A DNA stretch of 64,000 nucleotides from NCBI RefSeq assembly GCF_037975245.1, contig NC_092571.1:21997917-22061916 (forward strand), given 5' to 3'. This document shows, one piece after another, positions 37,765 to 47,973 of the stretch (position 1 is the first letter of the stretch; every line of letters begins with the position of its first letter). The position numbers and the translations under genes are program-made. The notes under the pieces were generated by a model. The model made no database searches. It was not told the origin of the DNA and worked only from the letters and a program-made list of their open reading frames with translations. The DNA comes from Apostichopus japonicus. Taxonomy: Eukaryota; Echinodermata; Holothuroidea; Aspidochirotida; Stichopodidae.

Positions 37765-38399
37765 CTGGAAAGGAAAAAATAAGTTACACATTACAACAAT
37801 GTTGCATTTCTATTGCAATTTCCATTTGTTCCTTTACCCTCTGGATTATCAGGTATAAATGAAAACTTTCATTCAGCTTTTACTTAAAATTATCAGAATT
37901 ACTATTAAGAGCAACAAACTTATAAATCAGATACAGACTATCATCTAAACCCAGCCTTACAAAATGTGCATCCTCATTGTATTGATGCAAGTTTATCAGT
38001 CAGATCTAACTGGTGCCATGATACCTCTTTTAAAAATGACTAATTCCCTGCAAACCTAAGCAAATTCCCAATCAGTTTCAATGTTAAAGGTAGTCTGTAT
38101 ATGCCCCAAATTATAGGATGCTATAATTGCTAGAAGTTTTTAACAAGTTATTGTAGGCCCTTAGTCCAAATTGTTCTCAGACATTCTTAATGAACACACA
38201 AGATGACTGAATGTCCCTGTGAGGTAAATTTCCTCAAAAGTTGTAATAAAAACAGTTTATAGAATTTTGACCAAAGGTGACCAAATTTGAATATTTGGGC
38301 CAACATGGCATAAATTTAAATCATACATTGAAAAGTTCACTTATTTTTTGGGGGGTTGCTTTGATGCTTTTCACAGAACGATCTATATCTCTTACTCAC

Positions 38400-38623
38400 C
38401 TAAAAGTTTGCACTGGCTTTGGTTACAGGAAGTGCATGATGATGTGTAAACTGCACCAAGGAATTCTAATGCATCCTCCTGTGCAGTTGAATCAAACTCT
38501 GGAAGAATCTGTTTCAACCTTGCGAGACAGGAGGGCCATGAAGTTCAGGTTGAAATTGCGTGGAAGAGAGCTTTGATTACTTCCATTAATTCAGAGCTAT
38601 GTCCATCATAGTGTTGAATGATG
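38400..38623 (-). pseudogene. USP-like (peptidase C19) exon with QEDALEFL box, one nonsense codon
   Basis: The acceptor CTTCTTTGCAG precedes IIQHYDGHSSELMEVIKALF; after an in-frame TGA it continues LKQILPEFDSTAQEDALEFL, GAVYTSSCTSCNQSQCKLL, then donor GTGAGT. Q-x-D-A-x-E-F-L is the second conserved box of ubiquitin-specific proteases, which remove ubiquitin from proteins. The Cys box and His box were not found. With the exon at 37764 it forms one phase-consistent model. The nonsense codon suggests decay, or an assembly error. Confidence 0.5.
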
Positions 38624-38871
38624 CTGCAAAGAAGCTATAAAAGAAGGAAAATTTAGATTTGTAGGAAATCTACATCTGACATGGGTGGCTCATCAATATA
38701 AGTGGAAAAGTTTAGGGTTGCAGCCTTCATTTGTATCTATTTTTTTATGATAGCTTGATGTTTCAAAGCACTTTCTTGGAAGTCTGTTACTAGCTTCTGT
38801 AGCTGAAAAGTTACTCTCATCAAGTAAAATGATAAACACATCATATCTTAATAACCATTTGTTGGAATATG

Positions 38872-39420
38872 CTACTGGGAGAAAGGAGTAGAGGTATCAT
38901 CAACTTGACAAAGAGAGTGCCCATGTTGGAAATCTAGTATATTTGGGGGATAATAAAACTTAAAACCTTCATTGTTGAAGTGAAAATTATGATATTCTGC
39001 AATAAGTGCCAATCCTTGGGATGGGGTTGGAACATCACAAAATGCCCCTTGCAATTGTGCCCATATAGGTTGGGATTTTCCTTTCTCCAGGCATAGGAGT
39101 TTGTCAAGGATATGGTCCTGGAACAGTAAAAGTCTTCCATTTTTCAACATTTCCAGGTGGGGAGGATCAAGTCACATGAAGTCTTGCACCTCCGTAGCTT
39201 GCAATCCCTGCCTTAATGAATTTATTTCTAAAGCTGCATGGGTTGTCTTAGGTTACTTACCTTTACAGTAACAGGATTGCTTTGTTCCTGAAATAAAGGC
39301 ATGGCCAGTGATTTTCCACGATCAAGAAATTCACAATAACATGGATCTACTGTATATCCATAAAATAATGAAACGGAAAACTCAATTTGAAATAGAAAAA
39401 CCAGTATTCTTTGCAAGAGT
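38872..39420 (-). other. Candidate upstream exons of the USP-like gene
   Basis: Two protein-like minus stretches lie just upstream. 39262-39400 ends EQSNPVTVK at a strong donor GTAAGTAAC and contains DPCYCEFLDRGKSLAMPLF. 38872-39150 is open for 92 codons with LLCLEKGKSQPIWAQLQGAF. Neither is recognised and the splice phases to 38623 were not resolved. Confidence 0.25.
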
Positions 39421-41080
39421 TGGATATATATGCAATAACTGTGGGGCTGTATTGACCTTGATCATGTTTCTCCCTGTAAGAAGGTAACATATATTGTCAA
39501 AGAGAAATATAGAACATAGGTTGGGGTGGGAAATTGTGCAGGGGGGCAGAGGTTTGTTTGGCCCCAAATATGCCAAAAGCATCAATACGGTCACATTTGG
39601 TCAACATTTTAAACTGTTGTCATTACCACCCTGGAGGAAATTTACCTCACTGAGACATTCAGTCATCTTGTGTGTTCATTTAGAATGTCTGAGACCAATC
39701 TGGAAATAAGAATCTCAAGGAATGTAATTTTTGAAAATCTTCAGAAAAGTATGCTATAATTTGTTGCCTATACAGACTACCTTTAATTCAAATTTCTTCT
39801 ATTGGATATTTGAATCATATTCAAACTTGGGCTGCTAACCTCATCTGGTGTGTCTGTACTGATGATACTGGCTGCAAGTTCCTGAAATATAGAATAATTA
39901 AGTTTATGGATTACATGCAACAGCTATATTCAACAACCAATCACAGCACAGGTCAGCAATTATTTGTGTTAGTACACTGTGGATATGTTCATATGTATAT
40001 CGATTCCTTTTGTTAAAAAATTCTTTCTTGCAACAAAAAATTTAAACGCTCCAAGACATTTATGGGATATTGAATACAAATTTGTATTTTTTTCTTTGTT
40101 AATTAAGGAATATGTTAATACATAGAGGTCATACCAAATTCAAGATCAGATGAAATTTAAGTCGGTCAATATCAGTCCCTATTCTGGAAATTTATGCCTC
40201 TATGAGGATTTCTGTGATGATAGAATCAATGTTGATGAAAGAATAAATGTGACTTCATGCAGTGTTTTACAACCTGTTTAAAATTAATACTCCAACCACA
40301 CATGCAAAGTGCAATGTGGTTCCCAGCTACACCACTCTTTGGGGAAATGGTGATTTGATGGCTGTTCTTGCTGCAAACTCAGTCTAGACAGTGTGTTAGA
40401 TTATCAACTCAACCAACTTTGGCCAAGTTCCTGATATTGTCGGCTGCAAGCCAGGAATCTCATTGGGTTGCTGCCACCACCATGAAGATTTAAGCAGTAT
40501 ATCATTTCTCCTATAACAACAACATTGGAATGGTAAAGCAACATTACCGTAATGATGCTATATCGCAATTCCCTTTTGAATTAAGTAATATGTTAAGGGA
40601 CATTTTCTTAATATTTAGTTTGTTCAATATGAAAAATCAACCAAGGTAAAAAGCATTATGGTTTCCATGATGTAACATGAGTAATTTGTGTATGTGTTTG
40701 TTTGCGTTTGGGGGGAGGGAAGGGGGTTTGCACACACTTAATAGTAATTAAGGCTCTACAAATATTAGAAAAAGCTGGAAATGATGATTGAGATGCAACA
40801 AACATGGGCGAAAGTGGAAAATATCTGCCAAGAAAACGAGACGGACCATTCCTGCAGGCTATGAGGTATCATTATGTTAAGTATCAACTCAAATGGAATA
40901 AAATTCTTCGGATTCTGTGTTTATAAGGAAATTTCAGCTGAACCTTATTTTGTCACACATCTCATCAATATGCAGCAAAATAATAGCACTGAAAACATTG
41001 CATTGTGTAACCCAACCTGCTCAGCACAATAAAATTTAGTCATACCTCATATGGTTGGTGAGCAATTGCAGATCAGGTTT
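39421..41080. other. No gene recognised
   Basis: Nothing secure. 39843-39884 (minus) has splice-like ends around ELAASIISTDTPDE. A short plus frame at 40805 reads MGESGKYLPRKRDGPF. Both are too short to call. Confidence 0.35.
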
Positions 41081-41082
41081 TA

Positions 41083-41520
41083 ATGTTGAGCCCTGCCCAC
41101 TCATTTCGTTGCACGATATCTGCACCAAAAGCAATAACGACCCTCCTTAGCTCGTCATTGCTGCAAGGATCACCTCAAACCAACCTACCATTCTTCAGAT
41201 TGGAGCTAACAGTTATTAATGTTAAGCCCTGCCCACTCATTTTGTTGCACAATATCTGCACCAAAAGCAATAACGACCCTCCTTAGCTCATCATTGCTGC
41301 AAGGATCACCTCAAAGCAACCTACCATTCTTCAGATTGGAGCTAACAAGAGAACGTCAGCTAAAATCTATTTTGGTCCCGCCCGTTACAAACATTCAATC
41401 AGCAGAATAAACCAGAGATTAAAAATGTTGTAATGGTCAAGCAACATGTTGATACTAGTTTCATGTTAACCCCACCCACTCATTACCATGCATGATATCT
41501 ACACCAAAGAAAATAGTTAC
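41083..41520. repeat. 136-bp tandem duplication plus a diverged third copy
   Basis: ATGTTGAGCCCTGCCCACTC at 41083 and ATGTTAAGCCCTGCCCACTC at 41219 start two near-identical units of 136 bp. A partial third copy begins near 41465 (TTAACCCCACCCACTCATT). Both full units are open on both strands, so the small proteins there are repeat artefacts. The flank at 41420-41470 is shared with 58535-58610. Confidence 0.9.
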
Positions 41521-41914
41521 TATATGTGGTTTTACCAAGCTGATCTGGCAAGAAGCTAATTAGAAGTTGAACATTTAATTGCTGAGTTTCAAACTGACAT
41601 CACATAAAATTCTCCTCTCGAAACTAAGCAAATAAAATCAAATATTTGAAAACATTTGTCTGGAAACTGGAGTTTTCTAATTAACTTATTCTTCTCTCTT
41701 TTATTGTTGGCAATTATGTTTCATTTTTTAAAGCCATTGAGTCAAAATTGATTTATTGTGTGAAGACAGCTACAGCCCTTACCCTCACATAAGCCAGCAC
41801 AGAACTCATCAAGTTACTGATTATTGTTAAGAAAATTATGGAAGAATCATGCCAATCAACCCCCTCTGCCGACCTCCCCCCCTCCCAAATAAAAAGACTG
41901 TAAAGGAATCTTAC
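41521..41914. other. No gene recognised
   Basis: Contains a CCCTCTGCCGACCTCCCCCC stretch at 41861-41881 and the 3' flank of the integrase exon D donor. Confidence 0.4.
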
Positions 41915-42098
41915 TTGTGTGAAATTCTTTAAGTAAAATGGATCGAATTTCTTCTTCAAAGGAAGGTGTGTACAGCCCTTTCTCATTCACAGCCTTGACT
42001 CCATACGGCCCAAGCCAAGAGTTTTCGAGCTTCCCTCCTCTTCGGGCATCCTTTCTAGCATTCCGGACGAGAACACTTATAGAACCAACTTTGAAGCT
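41915..42098 (-). pseudogene. Integrase exon D (C-terminal domain)
   Basis: The acceptor TTTTATTCAG precedes 61 codons without a stop: SFKVGSISVLVRNARKDARR, GGKLENSWLGPYGVKAVNEK, LYTPSFEEEIRSILLKEFHT, then donor GTAAGA. This is the small barrel domain that follows the integrase catalytic core. It is the best preserved exon of the locus. Confidence 0.75.
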
Positions 42099-42212
42099 CT
42101 GAATAAAACAAAATCCAGCATATATACGTAAACATCATAATACAATGTATATGTTGCCATTCATTTAACTACAGTGCAGTTTTCAATGCACAACATAGCA
42201 TTATGTAATTAC

Positions 42213-42413
42213 CTGTTTTGATTGCTGCCTTTAATCAAAATTCTTTTTTTTTTGCCGTTCTTGGGCTTTGCCAATATTTTCTTTTACAAAACCTTTGATT
42301 ATGTCCTGCGACTGTGACATGAGTTGAAAAACCCTCTCCCGCTGTGCATCGCTGCAGCAGGAGATTCTGGTTGGACAATGGAGTCTTCAATGTCAACTGG
42401 TAACAATGGCTCT
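42213..42413 (-). pseudogene. Integrase exon C (post-core linker), frameshifted
   Basis: The acceptor ATATATCCAG splits an arginine codon shared with exon B, then EPLLPVDIEDSIVQPESPAA. After a frameshift it continues RERVFQLMSQSQDIIKGFVK, ENIGKAQERQKKK, with a TAA before the phase-0 donor GTAATT. The R-E-P-x-L-P motif is standard after the integrase core. Confidence 0.7.
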
Positions 42414-42951
42414 CTGGATATATGAAGATAATTAACAATCAATTATTCACAACACTTTGTTGACTGAAGAATAAATAAATTTTTATATATTTTATTTTCA
42501 CTATTAAGACCCTGGAACCATAAATCTGAGTCACATCACATACTCAAACCAGCAGAAATATAAAACAAAAGTATATTCTGTGCTGTTATAGGTCCAAATT
42601 GCATACCAGCCCAAAATATGATATATAACTGAAAAACAAAACCAATATCAGTGGCATTAATTGCATGTATCTAAATTAATTGGCATGCCTTTTTAGTTTA
42701 ATGAATGTTCATCTTTTGTACTTGCTGTACTTACTTAGGTTTTGTAACTTAAATAGGGTTATTGGTGGTCCTCTATTTAGCAGTTTTTCCCAGGACCTGG
42801 GATGTGTCAAATGAGATTTTATCCTATAGAGGATCAGTGTAGCTATGCAGGATTTTTCCAAACTCTCTTGTCCCTGATTGCTTTTCTCCGTATATGACCT
42901 TTACAAATGTAAACCTCTATTCAGCAATGGTAGGTTTGAATTATTACAAAC

Positions 42952-43249
42952 CTTCAAAACATCACAACGAAAGGAGAAAGACCTGTAGAACCATGTTTTG
43001 CTGTACGGTACCCCATGAGAATGGAAGACAGTGTTTCATCCCAGTCATCTTGGTTTTGATTGACAACTTTGATGAGTGACATTTGCATTTTGCAGAGTTT
43101 GGTTGAATCTTTCATCTAGCCCATTGGTCTGTGGGTGGTAGCTGAAGGATACTCTGTGGCCCACCCCTGTCATGTCAAACAGGGACTTGTTCAGAGCATT
43201 AACAAATTCTCCTCTCTGGTCTGAGATGACAATTTTCATGCACCCAAAT
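42952..43249 (-). pseudogene. Integrase exon B (second half of the catalytic core)
   Basis: The acceptor TTTATTTAG precedes FGCMKIVISDQRGEF (second catalytic Asp), YHPQTNGLDERFNQTLQ (catalytic Glu in DER), then after a one-base shift DDWDETLSSILMGYRTAKHG and SPFVVMF-stop-R. The TGA stands where a glycine is usual, and the arginine codon is split with exon C, so the junction itself is intact. Confidence 0.8.
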
Positions 43250-43549
43250 CTAAATAAATGAAAAATTAAACAAGTTGTTAAAGAACTGGTTATGAGTAAT
43301 GCAGTAAACTATTGGCATCTTCAGAGTGGCCGTGTGGTTTAATCAGGAGATTCTTTTAGCACTTCTTTCAAAACAAGTAAGTTAAGCACTGACATAACAC
43401 CTGGTCTTGGATGCACTGATGGTTATCCCACTAACATTTTATTAACATTAACTTATAAAACAACTTCAAGAAATTCCTGTAACCATTTGGCCGCTTTCTG
43501 GGTCACAGGTAAAACTGAGAACAAATGCAGGTCTGCATAACTAACTTCA

Positions 43550-43734
43550 AAAATATGTTATATAAAGTAAAAACAAATAGGTCTGGCCATGGTTTCAAAC
43601 AGTAAGTTTGCAACGGTTTATGCTGTTTTGTCTCTTACAGCAACAGGTTCTGGCCATTTTGAAAAATAGTCACATAGGGTTATGATGTACTTATTGATGG
43701 TCTCTGCAAGGGGTCCAATCATATCCACACCCAC
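43550..43734 (-). pseudogene. Integrase exon A (first half of the catalytic core)
   Basis: A T-rich acceptor ending TTTAG precedes VGVDMIGPLAETINKYIITL, CDYFSKWPEPVAVRDKTA, then TAA, then TVANLLFETMARP. The first catalytic Asp is in VDMIGPL. The TAA replaces a glutamate usually found in KTAETV. The 3' end of the exon is not resolved. Confidence 0.75.
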
Positions 43735-44125
43735 CTAAAAAAAAAAAGGAAAGTAACATTCAGAACCATACACAATCATACCAACTGATGTTCAAGTGAT
43801 TTATGTCTGAGTTTTGTAGACAATATACTGCTATTAAGGATTTCCAATCATGCTGATATATACTTATTGAAAGTTAACAAAAGATTACTCGATGACTGAA
43901 TGTGCTAAAAGCAGGTATTTTTACACTGCTAATAAGGTGCGTACAATCGACAATTCTTGTACAGAACAGAATGCTGTATCAAAGTTTGCAAATACTTTTG
44001 ATACTGGCCAGTGAACCTTTTTTAATTTCAATGATTTAAATTGCATGATTTTGGCTTTTCTTGATTTAAAAGTATTACTGGTCACACTTTTCAGCACAAA
44101 GCTCGGTGGCTGTTTATTGCTCCTG

Positions 44126-44260
44126 TTAGTCTAAACTCTTTGATCTTTTCCGTATCGATCTTTTTAGATTTAATGTTGAATTTTCAGGGCACAGTCCTGA
44201 CGAACGATATTTTCCAATGATACTGTACTCTTCATCGGTATCCAGCTCAGGAGAAGTCAT
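44126..44260 (-). pseudogene. Probable first coding exon of the integrase gene
   Basis: ATG at 44260-44258 opens MTSPELDTDEEYSIIGKYRS, then PENSTLNLKRSIRKRSKSLD and a stop. The pattern G-x-Y-P-x...K-R-x-I-R-R-K-A precedes the zinc-binding domain in many integrase proteins of this kind. The link to exon A is by position and this resemblance only. Confidence 0.45.
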
Positions 44261-45611
44261 CTTGTAATATCAGATCGGGCTAAGTAAGTTAACTGTCTCA
44301 ACTCCTAATACTTAACCAAATGCCAGAACAGTGCGTGCAAATATGCAACTACTAAGAATTTTGTGTGCCTGCGCGTTACACATTGAAATGTATTGCTTAG
44401 TATAATAACAAGCATGGCCTGTGTTTAATAAATTTATGTCTTGTTGATCACTTTTCTTTGTTTCGAACTTGGAACCTATTAAGAGTTTATATATCTTTTT
44501 TAGTAAGGTTATGAATTAATAACATGCTTGTCTACTCATTATTATTGCCTTTAAATGAACAACATATGTTTGATTAATGGTGGAGTGGCACCACCATTAA
44601 GAAAAGAACAACTTTTAGAAAATTTATAGATTGTCACACTTTTCTACCATCTTAAATATAATTTCCAGAATAGTTTTAAGGTCTGGTCAATTCTAATTCA
44701 TGAATTGCAGATATTAATTATATTTTTTTCATTTAGAATAGAAGTTCTGTACTGTAATTTGAAAATTTGCTACCTTTGGCAACCGTGAAACGTGAACAGA
44801 CCCAATTTCGAGGACGCTGATGTCAAACTCAAAGGTATATAAACAAACTTTCGTAAAATTTTGAAGACTTGCAGTGAGAGTTGTACAGTAAACCGCAAGA
44901 GTTGGCAGGCCTGCAAAACCCTAGCAATATACAGTAGTCTTCGACTTAAACGATTTTTGCTGATGTACTGAGTCTAGTCTAAGTCTTAACCCTATCGTTT
45001 TAAACTTCAGCCAGTGGCAGTAGGCCAAATTGTATAGGCCTAATGGAGTTTTTGGCTGAAACTGTAACTGTGTAAGGCCTAGCTAATTTATAACTAGCCT
45101 TATGGCTGATAAGTCTGTTAACAAATCTTCAATCAAAGCGTTGTTGCATAGCATGCTAGGTGCTTACCCTAGGAGTATCTTAGGCTAAGCCATTACCATC
45201 TTCCATATACTTATATTGCAATACCAACTGACTCGACCTGTTGTTGGCCAAAAAAGGGGATATTGAATATCTACCCCATTTGGTAATGCTAGGCATACTT
45301 AATGCTCCTCTGCACAAATTCATGATTAAACACACAGAGTATTATTTCAGTGGTCAAGCCAAACATGTCTTCAAGCACAGGAAAGTAGTGCTGGCCATTA
45401 GATTTAGAGCACTTATGTTTACAATCATACATGTTGACTGGTGAATTAATTAGGTGCGCTCAAGGATGAATCCTTGTGGCAGTATTTGGGGTAGTTTATC
45501 AAGTTACAAATTCTTAATGCTCGAGTGAAATTGAGAAGGACTGTTTATCTATAGACAGTCTTGGCCTTCATGCATAGCATTAGACCTAGTAATATGTATT
45601 GCTATGCCCAT
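44261..45611. other. Upstream of the integrase gene, no gene recognised
   Basis: Nothing secure. AGGCCTA-type words are dense from 44990 to 45210. Confidence 0.4.
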
Positions 45612-46103
45612 AGTAGTAGCATGGTGACTTCGAAGTTTGGACACTTAAGACTTAAAACACCCCAAAACTAAATCTTCTGGTATAAATCACCGGAAAATAA
45701 ACTTCATATGGTGGGAGAATTGTGTTATAGTACGATACACGGCCAAACTTTCTTTCCTGCAAACTGTTTTCACGTTGTATTCCAAGAAGATTCTTCGTGA
45801 TTGTGGAACTGGTATTTCTTTGCTAGAGTATTGCGAAGTTCGGACACGCAACCCACAGTGTGGCGCTGGTGATAAAATTGGTGGCGCAGTTGCTTTTTCA
45901 GTAATTATAACAGACTTCATATATCTCGGTCATTTTATTGACTAATATGTAAGTATTTTCTTGCACACGGGCCATTTTGGAGAGAAAATAACTGTAGCTT
46001 CGTACTTTTTGGTGAACTTTGGCTCTTCCTGTAAGTTGTCATGGTAAAATCGTGTATTTCTTAGGGTGTCCGAACTTCACAGTATGCCGAACTTTGCACT
46101 ACT
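45612..46103. mobile_element. Probable MITE, about 490 bp, imperfect TIRs
   Basis: The left end carries AGTAGTAGCATGGTGACTTC followed by GAAGTTTGGACAC. The right end, reverse-complemented, gives AGTAGTGCAAAGTTCGG, GAAGTTCGGACAC and CCTAAG. An internal GCGAAGTTCGGACAC lies at about 45834. No open frame, no clear target duplication. Confidence 0.45.
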
Positions 46104-46982
46104 GACTATACTAGTAGTAGGCTACTTCTTATGGCCATATTCAACTTCAATTCCTATGATTGAGATACACAGCTAATTGTCTGCATATAGGTCCATTAGG
46201 CCTAACTCAGCCCAGCTACAGTCAGACTTTAGAATCTTGGTTACATTGGTTGCACTGGTATAACTACTGTAGCCTAGGTCTAGGCTAGGCTTGTTATAAC
46301 TCAGTCGTATAACTCAGTCGTAGGCCTAGACATAGGAAGCCATATAGGTCTATGCTTGTTTGCTTTGATCTCAAATAAGTAGTAAGACAAGCCTAAAATG
46401 GAACTTAACTGGAAATCCTGGACTTTATGACCAAAACATGCCGATCTACTCTTACTGTCGTAATACTAGTTGTTGAAGCCTAGCCTAGTACCGATTAGTA
46501 GTAGTGCCTATGGCCCTATGCCTATCCCCACCTCAAACAGCTTGGTAGGCCTCTAGACCGTCATGCAGTTGAAATTTTGTCTCCCAAATCTTTCGTCTTT
46601 GTAGAAATGAACTCCATCTCCATTTCGGTGGCTACATCAGGCCGCACAGCAAGGCAAGATGTTTTCTTTAAAACAATACAAAACCACTGTTAGCCTACGC
46701 ACGTTTCATACAAAATATGTTTTTGTAAAATTGTATGGCAGTGTCGTCTGCAGATTTCAAAAAAGTTTTTTGATTTAGGGTGGCATACTCCTATTAGAGT
46801 CGATATCCATCCGCCCGATTGTTATTCTATCTCGGGAAATGTTCCAAAAAGCATCAGGAGAACATCTTTTTTGACCCGTTATCAATCTTGATTTTGGTTT
46901 TTTTTTTGTGGCTTGCATGTTGAAGAGCATGAATGACTAGAATGTCTTTACATATGTTATGTTTCTTCCTTGTCATCTTAAT
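46104..46982. other. No gene recognised; AGGCCTA-rich
   Basis: Dense AGGCCTA / CTAGGCTAG words at 46190-46560; otherwise nothing. Confidence 0.45.
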
Positions 46983-47973
46983 TTCATCCAAATCTCAGCA
47001 AAGCGAGGAATTCCAACCCTAGAATCACTGAGCCGCAATAATGATTGTATTGACAATATATTTATTACTGATGGCGACGCTATCAGCGACTGATGACATT
47101 AATCCTGCAGACAATATCACCTGCAGGTATTATAACATTAACTCTTTTAATGATGTAGAATCTCACTCCAGTTTTTCAATTTTTCACCATAATAGCCGAA
47201 GTTTAAACCAAAATTTCGACGAAATCAATACTTTTATTTCTTTATTAAAAGAAAAATTTTCAATAATCGGTTTTACGGAAACAAGGTTTACCAATATTAT
47301 TTCACCCCTGATATCCATAGATAATTACACTCTCATTGAAAAACATCGTGAAAACCAAAGGGGTGGCGGCGTGTGCCTATTTATTAATAACGATCTTAAC
47401 TTTAAAAATAGACCCGATCTTTCTATTTTTAATGAATCTATTGAATCTTTATTTGCTGACGTCATATTACCCCACATGAACGAAAAGTGTATACTGTAGG
47501 TATTATATATAGACCACCAAGTGGTTCTCATGAAATGTTTGATTTTTATCTTCAAAATATTCTTAGCACTATATCGGAACAACAGTGTAAATCGTATGTA
47601 ATGGGAGATTATAACATTAATCTATTGGATAAACCCAAGTCCCGCCGATTTTTAAACATCCTTTATTCCAACGGGTTCATTCCAACAATCTCTAAACCCA
47701 CTCGTATTAGCAGTACTTCATCAACTTTGATTGATAATATTATTACCAACGTTAACTTCAACATCTATTCAGGCATATTTATTACTGATCTTAGCGATCA
47801 CCTACCGATCTTTCTCAAAGTACCAACCAGGAGATATAAACAGAACCACTTTGTGAATGTTCGCAATTATAGCACCAACAATATTAGACGCTTTATCGCA
47901 GAGATCCAGGACAAATTATGGGACAATATCCTGAGAGAAAATGACACTAATACTGCATATAGTATATTTTATG

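Larger units (their letters stand above)
41915..44260 (-). pseudogene. Intron-containing integrase gene, decayed (Ginger/GIN or Ty3-type)
   Basis: Minus-strand exons in order: 44260-44126 (start, KRSIRKRSKS), A 43734-about 43550, B 43249-42952, C 42413-42213, D 42098-41915. Together they give an rve-type integrase core with its DDE residues: VGVDMIGPL and CDYFSKWPE, then ISDQRGEF, then NGLDERFNQ. Exon D gives the linker and C-terminal KVGSISVLVRN, GGKLENSWLGPYGVKAVNEK. Lesions: GAA to TAA in exon A, a frameshift and GGA to TGA in B, a frameshift and a TAA in C. The HHCC zinc domain was not found. No LTRs or RT are seen, and introns favour a Ginger-like cut-and-paste element or a domesticated GIN/KRBA2-like gene over a retroelement. 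Confidence 0.75.

Noticed and set aside
41083-41410. Two overlapping small proteins
   Set aside because: Both arise from a 136-bp tandem duplication; the reading frames reflect repetition rather than selection.
41915-44260. An endogenous retrovirus or LTR retrotransposon
   Set aside because: Only integrase is present, exons are separated by splice-bounded introns, and no LTR, protease, reverse transcriptase or envelope sequence was seen.
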